A program made the position numbers and the translations under genes. From contig JAPFQT010000165.1 of assembly GCA_027627225.1 (NCBI GenBank), positions 1 through 64,000 on the forward strand: a DNA stretch of 64,000 nucleotides. Reading direction: 5' to 3'. A model generated the notes under the pieces. The model was not told the DNA's origin and did not search any database. It saw only the letters and a list, made by a program, of their open reading frames with translations. Positions 25,100 to 36,810 of this stretch are shown piece after piece. The first letter of the stretch is position 1, and each line of letters starts with the position of its first letter. This stretch comes from Congeria kusceri (lineage: Eukaryota > Mollusca > Bivalvia > Myida > Dreissenidae).

Positions 25100-26628
25100 C
25101 TGTCGCAAAATAAATTGGGTACAAGTCATAACTATCACAAAGCCAATCGGAGAGAAGTCAGAAAGGTCAGAAAACAAACCGATTATATCTCCGGTAAGAA
25201 AGCGTATCGGTCAGAAGTTCAAAAGGTCAGAAAACAATCCGGTTGGAATTCTAAACGGTCACATAACAAATCGCGAGCTAAACAAATCGGATTCAAAGCA
25301 AATCGGACACAATACATAACGGTCAGGAAACAAATTCGTTCCAAGTCACAATGGTCAAAGTCAAAACCGTCACTAAACAAAGCGCTGGTAAATCAAATCG
25401 GACACAATGCAAATCGGCCGCAAGACATAACGGTCAGGTAAAAAAATTGTCCTAAGTCAAAAGCATTAGAAAACAAATCGGTCACAAGTCAGAACGGTCA
25501 AAAAACAAGTCGGTCACAAATGAAAACGGTCATAAAACAAGTTGGTCAGAAGTCAAAACGGTCAAAAACATAAGTTTATAAGCATAGGTGGTCCCAAGAC
25601 AAATCGTTCACAAGTCAAAACGGTCAAAATATACAGTGATCAGGAAACAAAATTGCCCTACGTCAAAATGGTCTGAAAAAAATCGGTCACAAGTCAAAAC
25701 GGTCAAAGAACAAGCCGGTCACAACTGAAAAGGAAACTGTCGCATAATAAATTGGGTACAAGTCATAACGGTCACAAAGCCAATCGGTGAGAAGTCAGAA
25801 AGGTCAGAAAACAAACCGATTATATCTCCGGTAAGAAAGCGTATCGGTCAGAAGTCCAAAAGGTCAGAAAACAATCCGGTTGGAACTCTAAACGGTCACA
25901 TAACAAATCGCGAGCTAAACAAATCGGATTCAAAGCAAATCGGACACAATACATAACGGTCAGGAAACAAATTCGTTCTAAGTCACAACGGTCAAAACCG
26001 TCACTAAACAAAGCGCTGGTAAATCAAATCGGACACAATGCAAATCGGCCGCAAGACATAACGGTCAGGTAAAAAAATTGTCCTAAGTCAAAACCATTAG
26101 AAAACAAATCGGTCACAAGTCAAAACGGTCAAGAAACAAGTAGGTCACAAATGAAAACGGTCATAAAACAAGTTGGTCAGAAGTGAAAACGTCGAAAAAC
26201 ATAAGTTTATAAGCATAAGTGGTCCCAAGACAAATCGTTCACAAGTCAAAACGGTCAAAATACGTAACGATCAGGAAACAAAATTGTCCTATGTGAAAAT
26301 GGTCAGAAAAAAATTCGTTCACAAGTCAAAACGGTCAAAGAACAAGCCGATCACAACTGAAAACGAAACTGTCGCATAATACATTGGGTACAAGTCATAA
26401 CGGTCACAAAGCCAATCGGTGAGAAGTCATAAAGGTCAGAAAACAGACCGAGTATATCTCCGGTAAGAAAGCGAATCGGTCACAGGTCCAAACGGTCAGA
26501 AAACAATCCGGTCGGAACTCTAAACGGTCACATAACAAATCGCGTGCTAATCAAATCGGATTCAATGCAAATCGGATACAATACATAACGGTCAGCAATC
26601 AAATTCGTTCTAAGTCACAACGGTCAAA

Positions 26629-27698
26629 AACAAAACCGGTCACAACTGAAAATTGTGACCAAAGATGTTGGTCACAAGTCAAAACGGTCAAAAGCAAATA
26701 GTTTATGAGTAATAGTGGTCACAACACACAAATCGGTCACAAGAGAAAATGGTCGCATACCTAATTCGGTCAAAACGGTGTCTAACTAAACTGGGTACAA
26801 GTCTTTACGCCAATGGGTCACAAGTGCAAACATACCGCTAACATCCCATAACGGTCATAAAACAAGTTGGTCCTAAGTCGAAAAAGTCACGAAACAAATC
26901 GGTCACAACTTAAAATGGTAATTAAACAAATCGGTAGCATATCAAATCGGACACAATGCAAATCGGTCAATAGCAAATCGGTTACAATGCAAATCGGTCA
27001 TACAACAAAGTGGTCCTAAGTCAAAACGGTGAAAAACAAATCGGTCACAAGCGAAAACGGTCAAAAAACGAAACTGTCACAACTAAAGACCATCATAAAA
27101 CAAGTTGGTCGCAAGTCAAAATGGTCAAAAAACAAATAGGTCGCAAATCAAATCGGACACAATGCATATCTGTCACGAGCCATAACGGTAATAAAACAAA
27201 ATGGTCCTAAGTCAAACCGGTCAAAACACAAATCGGTCACTAAATGAATGGGTAGCAATTCGAATCGGACACAAGACGTAACGGTGATAATAGATGTTCG
27301 TAAGAGAAAACTTGGAACAACAAGTCGTTTAAAACTAATAATCGTCCCAAGACAAATCGGTCACAAGTTAAAACGGTCAGAAACTAAATTGGGTACAATT
27401 CAAAACGGTCACACACTGAATTGGTTACAAGTCATTACGGTCACAAAGCCAACAGGTCACAAGTCAAACAGAAGTAAACATACCGGTAATAAGCCATAAC
27501 GGTCATAAAACAAGTTGGTCCTAAGTCAAAACGGTCAAGTCACTACTCAAAACGGTCACATAACAAGTTGCTTAGAAGTGAAAACGGCCATAAAGCAAAT
27601 GGGTCAAAAGTCAAAACGGTCACAAGACACATCGGTCAAAACAAGTCACAAACCAAAAGTAAATCGGTGAGAAGTTAAAACGGCCACAAAATAGTCGG
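26629..27698. repeat. Satellite 2 segment before block C
   Basis: 16-bp array in the order seen in every unit ahead of a block. It includes the TTCGGTCAAAACGGT stretch at 26765-26779, the TAGATGTTCGTAAGAGAAAA stretch near 27290, and the closing GAAGTTAAAACGGCCACAAA at 27671. No gene was seen. Confidence 0.85.
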
Positions 27699-29434
27699 TC
27701 TCGCCCAACACCACTCAAACACTTCACACACTGCAAATAGAGTGTCACAACATCGACACCAATGCCATAACTTCACACACTAAAATCTCACACCGGTCAC
27801 ATTTTCCAGACCCGTCACACAAAAACCCACTACTCCACAGAACACACTCCACATTGATGGCTCCATTCGAGGAGTGATATGAAGCAATTCATACATACGA
27901 CACTGCAATAAATCTGACATTTGTATTTCTTGTAAAAAACGATCAAACACGATCAAATATGGCTATACAACTGTTGAAAGTTTCCTAGTTGTTTCTTTTC
28001 AGAATTTGATCTAAGATGACTTTCCGATAAATGATACAGAGATGTGACTTATTTTCTACGCATGAGGTATACAATAAAATAGACACATAATTCGTACGCA
28101 ATGACTGTACGAATTATTGGAAAAAGCATTCGAATTACTTGAAATTATTTGGTCTTTGCATGAAAATCAATCCACTTCAATTCAAAAACACTGATTGGGA
28201 TTTCGCTGGAAACTTAGAATTTATTGAACATCTTTACTCTACATTCAAACAACAATGCAATTCATTTCCAAATCAGACTATTGTTTGAAACAACATTCTG
28301 TAACAAACACTACATGAAAAACTCGTAACCCAGTATCAGAAAGCGACTCTTCTGGCATGCAAACCGTCTTAGGAAGGCACGTGACGGTAAGCTTTTTAGT
28401 GCTTTGCATATAAATACTACTAATACTAACGAGCACACGTACAATGCTCGGTGCGATCACACTGTCAATGCTCGGTTGCAATTGTAGCAATTTATGCAGT
28501 CACATGTTGGGGTAACAGGACAACAAACGGCATAATCTTTGTTAGTTATTTAAATCAATGTGAATGTGGCATTTGCGTATTCATGCCCCTTGTCGCTGAG
28601 CTCCTGGGTTTAGTTTGTACAATCACATGTTCACGTTTTGGGATACCGTTATGTTGCAACTTTTGTTTTTGTTTTCGGAAATACGATCGAAATAAAAAAG
28701 AAATTCGTGTTCACTGTATGATTTTCAGTTACTTCTTATGTTATACTACGCACCTATCCTAATCAGTTAGCGAAGATTACGTAGCGACGATGTGTCGTTG
28801 ATATTGAATAGCTGCAATAAAAACAAATATATATAAATCTGTCTATGATCATACGATCAGAAACCAAGTGTAAGGCGTTTTGGACGTTAACACTGATGTG
28901 CGTTTACCATGCGTTTATCTCGATACTTTCCAGTTACATCTTATGTTATATCGCGTACCTTTCTTTGACAAGTTGCAAAGAGTACGTGTTCGTACATTTG
29001 AATTACGATTCATATAACAGGAGTTCTATAGTGCTATTCATTTGTTTTTCACTACAACAGGAGTACTATATTACTATTCCATTATTGTTCACAATAAATA
29101 TCTGCATCGACCCTGTCAATTATTCGTTTCGCATAAACATGTACTTTAAACGGTTCAATGGCATGCGATATCTGCAACAAACCACTGTATCGGTAAAGAT
29201 CTCTTTTTCTATTGCATTATGCTGTATCTAGCAGTCACTGTTTATAGCGATGATGTGTCGTTGCTATTAAATAGCCGCAGTAAATACAAATATATCAAAA
29301 TCTCTGCCCTCGATCATACGATAAAAACAAGCGTAAGGTGTTTATTACATGGACATTTACTAATAACATTGCATAGTTGCGTTCGTTTCGTTATACAGTT
29401 GAACAATTCCATTTGTGGGAAGTCCAAATTCATA
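27699..29434. repeat. Non-satellite HOR block C (full, 1736 bp)
   Basis: First complete block. It opens with a C-rich stretch of CACAC and CCACT runs (27700-27860), then AT-rich sequence to CCAAATTCATA, where the 16-bp array resumes with GTGGTCACAATTCGG. It differs from blocks D to H by a 10-bp loss near 28044 (GAGATGT directly followed by GACTT, where others have TCATCCCTGT between) and by AATAGAGTGTCACAAC instead of AATCCACTCACAAC near 27735. The ATG-started frame at 28845 ends after 128 codons at 29231, because CTGTATCTAG replaces CTTTATATATTGTG. TATAAATA lies at 28409-28416. Confidence 0.9.
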
Positions 29435-32400
29435 GTGGTCACAATTCGGACACACATCAAAACGGTCAAAAAAAGAAAATCGCAACGGTCACAATACAAA
29501 TCTGACAAAAGTCACAGTCGTCCCAAAACAAATCGCTCAAACGATAACAAAACAAATCGGTCACAACTCAAAACGGTCACTACACAAATCAGTCGCAATG
29601 CAAATCGATCACAAGAAAAAAAGAAGCCGTTTAAAAGTAATAGTCGCAAGACAAAACTGTCACATGTGAAAACGGTTATAAAACAAGTTGACCTTAGGTC
29701 ACAAAACAAATCAGTCTAAAGTCGAAACGGTCAACAAACAAATCGGTTACACCACAAAGTGGTCCTAAGTCAAAACGGTCAAACAGAAATCGGCAAAAAA
29801 ATAAACCAGGCATAACTGAAAGCGATCAATAAACAAAATGGTCGAAAATCAATACGGTCAAAACGCAAATAGTTGGTAAATCTAATCGGACACAAGGCAA
29901 ATCGGTCAAAAGGCATAACGGTCATTGCAGAAAATGTTTCTAAGAAAATACTGTCAAGAAAAAAATCGTTTAAAAGGAAAAGTGGTCTAAAGACAAATCG
30001 GTCACAAGTCAAAACGGTCACAAACTAAATTTGGTACAAGTGAAAACGGTCACAAACTTAATTGGGCACATGTCAAAGCGGACTAAAAATAAATACGATA
30101 AAAGTAATTTCGGTCACAAAGTAAAGCGGTCGGAAGTCGAAACGGTCGAAAATAAACCGGTCACAACTGGAAACGTTTACAAAAATAAGTTGTTCGCAAG
30201 TAAAAACGGTCAATAAACCAATCGTTCAAAAATCCAATCGGATACAATGCAAATCGGTCACAATACATAACGGTCATAAAAGGAAATGGCCCTTAGCAAA
30301 AACGGTCTAAAATGAATCGCTTAAAAGTAATATTGCTTCCATGACAAAGCAGACGCAAGTGAAAACGGTCACAAACTAAATTGGGTGCAAGTGAAAATGG
30401 TACAAACTGAACTGTGTACAAGTCTTAACGGTCCCAAAGCCAAACGGTCACAAGTAAAACAGTAAGTAAAACTACCGGTAACAAGCCATAACGGTCATAT
30501 AACAAGTCAAAACGGTCACTAAACGCATCAATTCGGACGCAATGCAGTCGGTCACAAGATATAACGGCCATCAAGCAAAAATGGTCCTAAATCAAAACGC
30601 ACTAACAACAAATCAGTCATAGGTCAAAACGGTCAAGAAACAAACATTTCACAACTGAAAACGGTCTTAAATCAAGTTAAAAAACAAACCTGTCACAAAT
30701 GAAAACAGTCATAAATCAAGTTGGTCAAAAGTCAAAACGGTTTAAAGACAAATCGGTTGCAAATCATATCGGACACAATGGTCAAAAGCATTAACGTCCG
30801 TAAAAGAAAACGATCCTAAGAAAAAACGGTCAACAATCAAATCGTTTAAATGTTAAAGTGGTCCGAAGACAAATCGGTCACAAGTGAAAACGGTCACAAA
30901 CTAAATTGGGTCAAAGCGCTCACACACAAAAATGGATAGACGTAATAACGGTCACAAACAAGTTGTAAACAAGTTGGTCGTAAGCCAAAACGGTCAACAA
31001 CAAAATCAAGTTTGATGCATCGCAAATCGGTCACAAGACATAACGGTCTGTTAACAAAATTGTGCTAAGTGAAAACGGTAGGAAAATCAAATCGATCAAA
31101 AGTCAAAAAGGTCAACAAACAAATCGGTTGCAAATCAAATCGGTCACAAGACATAACGACCACAAAAAAATAGTCCTAAGTCACAACGGTCAAAAAATCA
31201 AACCGATCACAAACGGTCATAAAACATGTTGGTCAACAGTTAAAACGGTCAAAAAACATAACGGTCACAACTGAAAACGAAAAGGTCGAATACTAAATTT
31301 GTCGCAATCCAAAACGGTCACAGATTAAACTGGGTACACGTCATAACGGTCACAAAGCCAATGGGTCCAAAGTCAAACAATAAGTAAACATACCGGTAAG
31401 AAGCCATAACGGTCATAAAACAAGTTCGTCCTCAGTCAAAACGGTCACACACAAAATTGGTCACAACTCAAAACGGTCACTAAACAAATCGGTCGCAAAT
31501 CAAATCGGACACAATGCAAATCGGTATCAAGCCATAACGGTCATAAAGGAAAATGGCTCCATGCAAAAACGGCCTATCGGTTACAAGTAAAAACGGTCAC
31601 AAAATAAATAGGATACAAGTGAAAACGGCCACAAACAAAATTGGGTGCAAGTCAAAACGGTCACAAAACAAGTCTGTTACAGGTCAAAATAGTAAAAACC
31701 AAACCGGTCACAACCCAAGACGGTCACAAAAATGTTGGTCAAAACGATCATTAAACAAATTAATTGCAAGTCGTTATGGTCACACAGAAAATCGGTGGCA
31801 TGTCAAAAAGGTCAGAAAACAAACCGATCACATCTGTGGTATCAAAGCGAATCGGTCAAATGTAAAAACGGTCAGAAAACAATCCTTTCAAAACTCTTAA
31901 CTGCCACTAAACAAAGCGATGGTAAATCAAATCGGACACAATGCAAATCGGACGCAAGACATAACGGTCAGGTAAAAAAAATTGTCCTAAGTCAAAACCA
32001 TTAGAAAACAAATCGGTCACAAGTCAAAACGGTCAAAAAACAAGTCGGTCACAAATGAAAACGGTCAAAACTAAATTTGGTACAAGTGAAAACGGTCACA
32101 AACTTAATTGGGCACATGTCAAAGCGGACTAAAAATAAATACGATAAAAGTAATTTCGGTCACAAAGTAAAGCGGTCGGAAGTCGAAACGGTCGAAAATA
32201 AACCAGTCACAACTGGAAACGTTTACAAAAATAAGTTGTTCGCAAGTAAAAACGGTCAATAAACCAATCGTTCAAAAATCCAATCGGATACAATGCAAAT
32301 CGGTCACAATACATAACGGTCATAAAAGGAAATGGCCCTTAGCAAAAACGGTCTAAAATGAATCGCTTAAAAGTAATATTGCTTCCATGACAAAGCAGAC

Positions 32401-35400
32401 GCAAGTGAAAACGGTCACAAACTAAATTGGGTGCAAGTGAAAATGGTACAAACTGAACTGTGTACAAGTCTTAACGGTCCCAAAGCCAAACGGTCACAAG
32501 TAAAACAGTAAGTAAAAATACCGGTAACAAGCCATAACGGTCATATAACAAGTCAAAACGGTCACTAAACGCATCAAATCGGACGCAATGCAAGTCGGTC
32601 ACAAGATATAACGGCCATCATGCAAAAATGGTCCTAAATCAAAACGCACTAACAACAAATCAGTCATAGGTCAAAACGGTCAAAAAAGAAACCTTTCACA
32701 ACTGAAAACGGTCTTAAATCAAGTTAAAAAACAAACCTGTCACAAATGAAAACAGTCATAAAATCAAGTTGGTCAAAAGTCAAAACGGTTTAAAGACAAA
32801 TCGGTTGCAAATCATATCGGACTCAATGGTCAAAAGCATTAACGTCCGTAAAAGAAAACGATCCTAAGAAAAAACGGTCAACAATCAAATCGTTTAAATG
32901 TTAAAGTGGTCCGAAAACAAATCGGTCACAAGTGAAAACGGTCACAAACTAAATTGGGTCAAAGAGGTCACACACAAAAATTGATAGACGTAATAACGGT
33001 CACAAAGTAAATCGGTTGTAAACAAGTTGGTCGTAAGTCAAAACGGTCAACAACAAAATCAAGTTTGATGCATCGCAAATCGGTCACAAGACATAACGGT
33101 CTGTTAACAAAATTGTGCTAAGTGAAAGCGGTAGGAAAAACAAATCGATCAAAAGTCAAAAAGGTCAACAAACAAATCGGTTGCAAATCAAATCGGTCAC
33201 AAGACATAACGGCCACAAAAAAATGGTCCTAAGTCACAACGGTCAAAAAATCAAACCGATCACAAACGGTCATAAAACATGTTGGTCAACAGTTAAAACG
33301 GTCAAAAAACATAACGGTCACAACTGAAAACGAAAAGGTCGAATACTAAATTTGTCGCAATCCAAAACGGTCACAGATTAAACTGGGTACACGTCATAAC
33401 GGTCACAAAGCCAATGGGTCCAAAGTCAAACAATAAGTAAACATACCGGTAAGAAGCCATAACGGTCATAAAACAAGTTGGCCCTCAGTCAAAACGGTCA
33501 CACACAAAATTGGTCACAACTCAAAACGGTCACTAAACAAATCGGTCGCAAAGCAAATCGGACACAATGCAAATCGGTCACAAGCCATAACGGTCATAAA
33601 GGAAAATGGCTCCATGCAAAAACGGTCTATCGGTTACAAGTAAAAACGGTCACAAAATAAATAGGATACAAGTGAAAACGGCCACAAACAAAATTGGGTA
33701 CAAGTCAAAACGGTCACAAAACAAGTCTGTTACAGGTCAAAATAGTAAAAACCAAACCGGTCAAAACCCAAGACGGTCACAAAAATGTTGGTCAAAACGA
33801 TCATTAAACAAATTAATTGCAAGTCGTTATGGTCACACAGAAAATCGGTGGCATGTCAAAAAGGTCAGAAAACAAACCGATCACATCTGTAGTATCAAAG
33901 CGAATCGGTCAAATGTTAAAACGGTCAGAAAACAATCCTTTCAAAACTCTTAACTGCCACTAAACAAAGCGCTGGTAAATCAAATCGGACACAATGCAAA
34001 TCGGACGCAAGACATAACGGTCAGGTAAAAAAATTGTCCTAAGTCAAAACCATTAGAAAACAAATCGGTCACAAGTCAAAACGGTCAAAAAACAAGTCGG
34101 CCACAAATGAAAACGGTCATAAAACAAGTTGCTCAGAAGTGAAAACGTCGAAAAACATAAGTTTATAAGCATAAGTGGTCCCAAGACAAATCGTTCACAA
34201 GTCAAAACGGTCAAAATACGTAACGATCAGGAAACAAAATTGTCCTATGTGAAAATGGTCAGAAAAAAATTGGTTCACAAGTCAAAACGGTCAAAGAACA
34301 AGCCGATCACAACTGAAAACGAAACTGTCCCATAATACATTGGGTACAAGTCATAACGGTCACAAAGCCAATCGGTGAGAAGTCATAAAGGTCAGAAAAC
34401 AGACCGAGTATATCTCCGGTAAGAAAGCGAATCGGTCACAAGTCCAAACGGTCAGAAAACAATCCGGTCGGAACTCTAAACGGTCACATAACAAATCGCG
34501 TGCTAATCAAATCGGATTCAATGCAAATCGGATACAATACATAACGGTCAGCAATCAAATTCGTTCTAAGTCACAACGGTCAAAAACAAAACCGGTCACA
34601 ACTGAAAATGGTGATAAAAGATGTTGGTCACAAGTCAAAACGGTCAAAAGCAAATAGTTTATGAGTAATAGTGGTCACAACACACACAAATCGGTCACAA
34701 GAGAAAATGGTCGCATACCTAATTCGGTCAAAACGGTGTCTAACTAAACTGGGTACAAGTCTTTACGCCAATGGGTCACAAGTGCAAACATACCGCTAAC
34801 ATCCCATAACGGTCATAAAACAAGTTGGTCCTAAATCGAAAAAGTCACGAAACAAATCGGTCACAACTCAAAATGGTAATTAAACAAATCGGTAGCATAT
34901 CAAATCGGACACAATGCAAATCGGTCAATAGCAAATCGGTTACAATGCAAATCGGTCATACAACAAAGTGGTCCTAAGTCAAAACGGTGAAAAACAAATC
35001 GGTCACAAGCGAAAACGGTCAAAAAACGAAACTGTCACAACTAAAGACCATCATAAAACAAGTTGGTCGCAAGTCAAAAGGGTCAAAAAACAAATAGGTC
35101 GCAAATCAAATCGGACACAATGCATATCTGTCACGAGCCATAACGGTAATAAAACAAAATGGTCCTAAGTCAAAACGGTCAAAACACAAATCGGTCACTA
35201 AATGAATGGGTAGAAATTCGAATCGGACACAAGTCGTAACGGTGATAATAGATGTTCGTAAGAGAAAACTTGAAACAACAAGTCGTTTAAAACTAATAAT
35301 CGTCCCAAGACAAATCGGTCACAAGTTAAAACGGTCAGAAACTAAATTGGGTACAATTCAAAACGGTCACACACTGAATTGGTTACAAGTCATTACGGTC

Positions 35401-35655
35401 ACAAAGCCAACAGGTCACAAGTCAAACAGAAGTAAACATACCGGTAATAAGCCATAACGGTCATAAAACAAGTTGGTCCTAGTCAAAACGGTCAAGTCAC
35501 TACTCAAAACGGTCACATAACAAGTTGCTTAGAAGTGAAAACGGCCATAAAGCAAATGGGTCAAAAGTCAAAACGGTCACAAGACACATCGGTCAAAACA
35601 AGTCACAAACCAAAAGTAAATCGGTGAGAAGTTAAAACGGCCACAAAATAGTCGG
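29435..35655. repeat. Satellite 2 part of unit C (6221 bp)
   Basis: 16-bp array following block C. It is 2046 bp longer than the corresponding part of unit G (4175 bp), and the excess equals one internal tandem duplication (30022-32067 and 32068-34113). The 638-bp sub-repeat is present once, with type-1 sequence at its start (ATCGGACGCAAG near 34001) and type-2 sequence later (GTGAAAACGTCG at 34139). No gene was seen. Confidence 0.9.
30022..34113. repeat. 2046-bp tandem duplication inside unit C
   Basis: AAACTAAATTTGGTACAAG starts at 30022 and again at 32068, and the following 2 kb matches apart from a few substitutions and small indels. The junction near 32056-32067 joins the right part of the segment (CACAAATGAAAACGGTCA, which elsewhere continues TAAAAC) to its left part. 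The shared TGAAAACGGTCA, a piece of the 16-bp monomer, is the likely point of unequal exchange. Confidence 0.9.
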
Positions 35656-36051
35656 TCTCGCCCAACACCACTCAAACACTTCACACACTGCAAATCCACT
35701 CACAACATCGACACCAATGCCATAACTTCACACACTAAAATCTCACACCGGTCACATTTTCCACACCCGTCACACAAAAACCCACTACTCCACAGAACAC
35801 ACTCCACATTGATGGCTGCATTCGAGGAGTGATATGAAGCAATTCATACATACGACACTGCAATAAATCCGAGATTTGTATTTCTTGTAAAAAACGATCA
35901 AACACGATCAAATATGGCTATACAACTGTTGAAAGTTTCCTAGTTGTTTCTTTTCAGAATTTGATCTAAGATGACTTTCCGATAAATGATACAGAGATGT
36001 TCATCCCTGTGACTTATTTTATACGCATGAGGTATACAATAAAATAGACAC

Positions 36052-36082
36052 ATAATTCGTACGCAATGACTGTACGAATTAT
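36052..36082. other. Perfect 11-bp inverted repeat (hairpin) in the block
   Basis: ATAATTCGTAC, a 9-base loop GCAATGACT, then GTACGAATTAT. The arms are exactly complementary. The same hairpin is present at 28087-28117, 42613-42643, 49178-49208, 55105-55135 and 61033-61063. Block A has ATAATTCGTTC and GTGTTAAT instead and cannot form it. Its role is unknown; it could be a cruciform, a factor-binding palindrome or chance. Confidence 0.6.
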
Positions 36083-36343
36083 TGGAAAAAGCATTCGAAT
36101 TACTTGAAATTATTTGGTCTTTGCATGAAAATCAATCCACTTCAATTTCAAAAACACTGATTGGGATTTCGCTGGAAACTTAGAATTTATTGAACATCTT
36201 TACTCTACATTCAAACAACAATGCAATTCATTTCCAAATCAGACTATTGTTTGAAACAACATTCTGTAACAAACACTACATGAAAAACTCGTAACCCAGT
36301 ATCAGAAAGTGACACTTCTGGCATGCAAACCGTCTTAGGAAGG

Positions 36344-36412
36344 CACGTGACGGTAAGCTTTTTAGTGCTTTGCATATAAATACTACTAATACTAACGAGC
36401 ACACGTTCAATG
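36344..36412 (+). promoter_or_regulatory. Putative Pol II core promoter in the block (representative copy, block D)
   Basis: CACGTG (E-box core, 36344-36349) lies upstream of TATAAATA (36375-36382), followed about 34 bp later by an initiator-like TTCAATG (36406-36412) and an imperfect repeat of CAATGCTCGG. TATAAATA is preserved in all eight blocks (19064, 21372, 28409, 36375, 42936, 49501, 55428, 61356), and CACGTG in all but block A. An AATAAA follows about 400 bp downstream (36782). The spacing fits a TATA promoter, but the evidence is motif-level only and AT-rich DNA yields such matches by chance. Transcription of the array from here is an inference. Confidence 0.25.
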
Positions 36413-36810
36413 CTCGGTGCGATCACACTGTCAATGCTCGGTTGCAATTGTAGCAATTTATGCAGTCACATGTTGGGGTAACAGGACAACAAACGGCATA
36501 ATCTTTGTTAGTTATTTAAATCAATGTGAATGTGGCATTTGCGTATTCATGCCCCTTGTCGCTGAACTCCTGGGTTTAGTTTGTACAATCACATGTTCAC
36601 GTTTTGGGAGACCGTTATGTTGCAACTTTTGTTTTTGTTTTCGGAAATACGATCGAAATAAAAAAGAAATTCGTGTTCACTGTATGATTTTCAGTTACTT
36701 CTTATGTTATACTACGCACCTATCCTAATCAGTTAGCGAAGATTACGTAGCGACGATGTGTCGTTGATATTGAATAGCTGCAATAAAAACAAATATATAT
36801 AAATCTGTCT

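Larger units (their letters stand above)
24533..26628. repeat. Triplicated 632-bp sub-repeat of satellite 2
   Basis: The marker CACTAAACAAAGCGCTGGTA occurs at 24533, 25371 and 26002. The second interval is 631 bp. The first is 838 bp, which becomes 633 bp once the 196-bp SINE and its 9-bp target duplication are subtracted. Copies 1 and 2 carry AAAACGGTCAAAAAC before the GTTTATAAGCAT stretch (type 1), while copy 3 carries AAAACGTCGAAAAAC (type 2). The same sub-repeat is present twice in units D and E and once in units C, F and G. Confidence 0.85.

Noticed and set aside
28451..28762. 103-codon cysteine-rich frame downstream of the TATA motif, repeated in most blocks
   Set aside because: Its first codon is GTG. 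The first in-frame ATG is about 40 codons in, leaving roughly 60 residues. Block A breaks it by one extra base. No domain was recognised.
27699..29434. Block as a solo LTR or DNA transposon
   Set aside because: No terminal inverted repeats, no TG...CA ends and no target-site duplication were found at the block edges. TATA plus AATAAA alone is not enough.
35950..36355. Exon flanked by splice-like signals in the block (TTTCTTTTCAG near 35958 and ACGGTAAGC near 36350)
   Set aside because: Both signals look good alone, but no continuous coding frame or other exon supports them, and such motifs are frequent in AT-rich DNA.
36410..36481. Tiny ATG frame of 23 codons (MLGAITLSMLGC...) just after the putative start site
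   Set aside because: It would start about one base from the presumed transcription start, is very short, and shows no independent evidence of translation.
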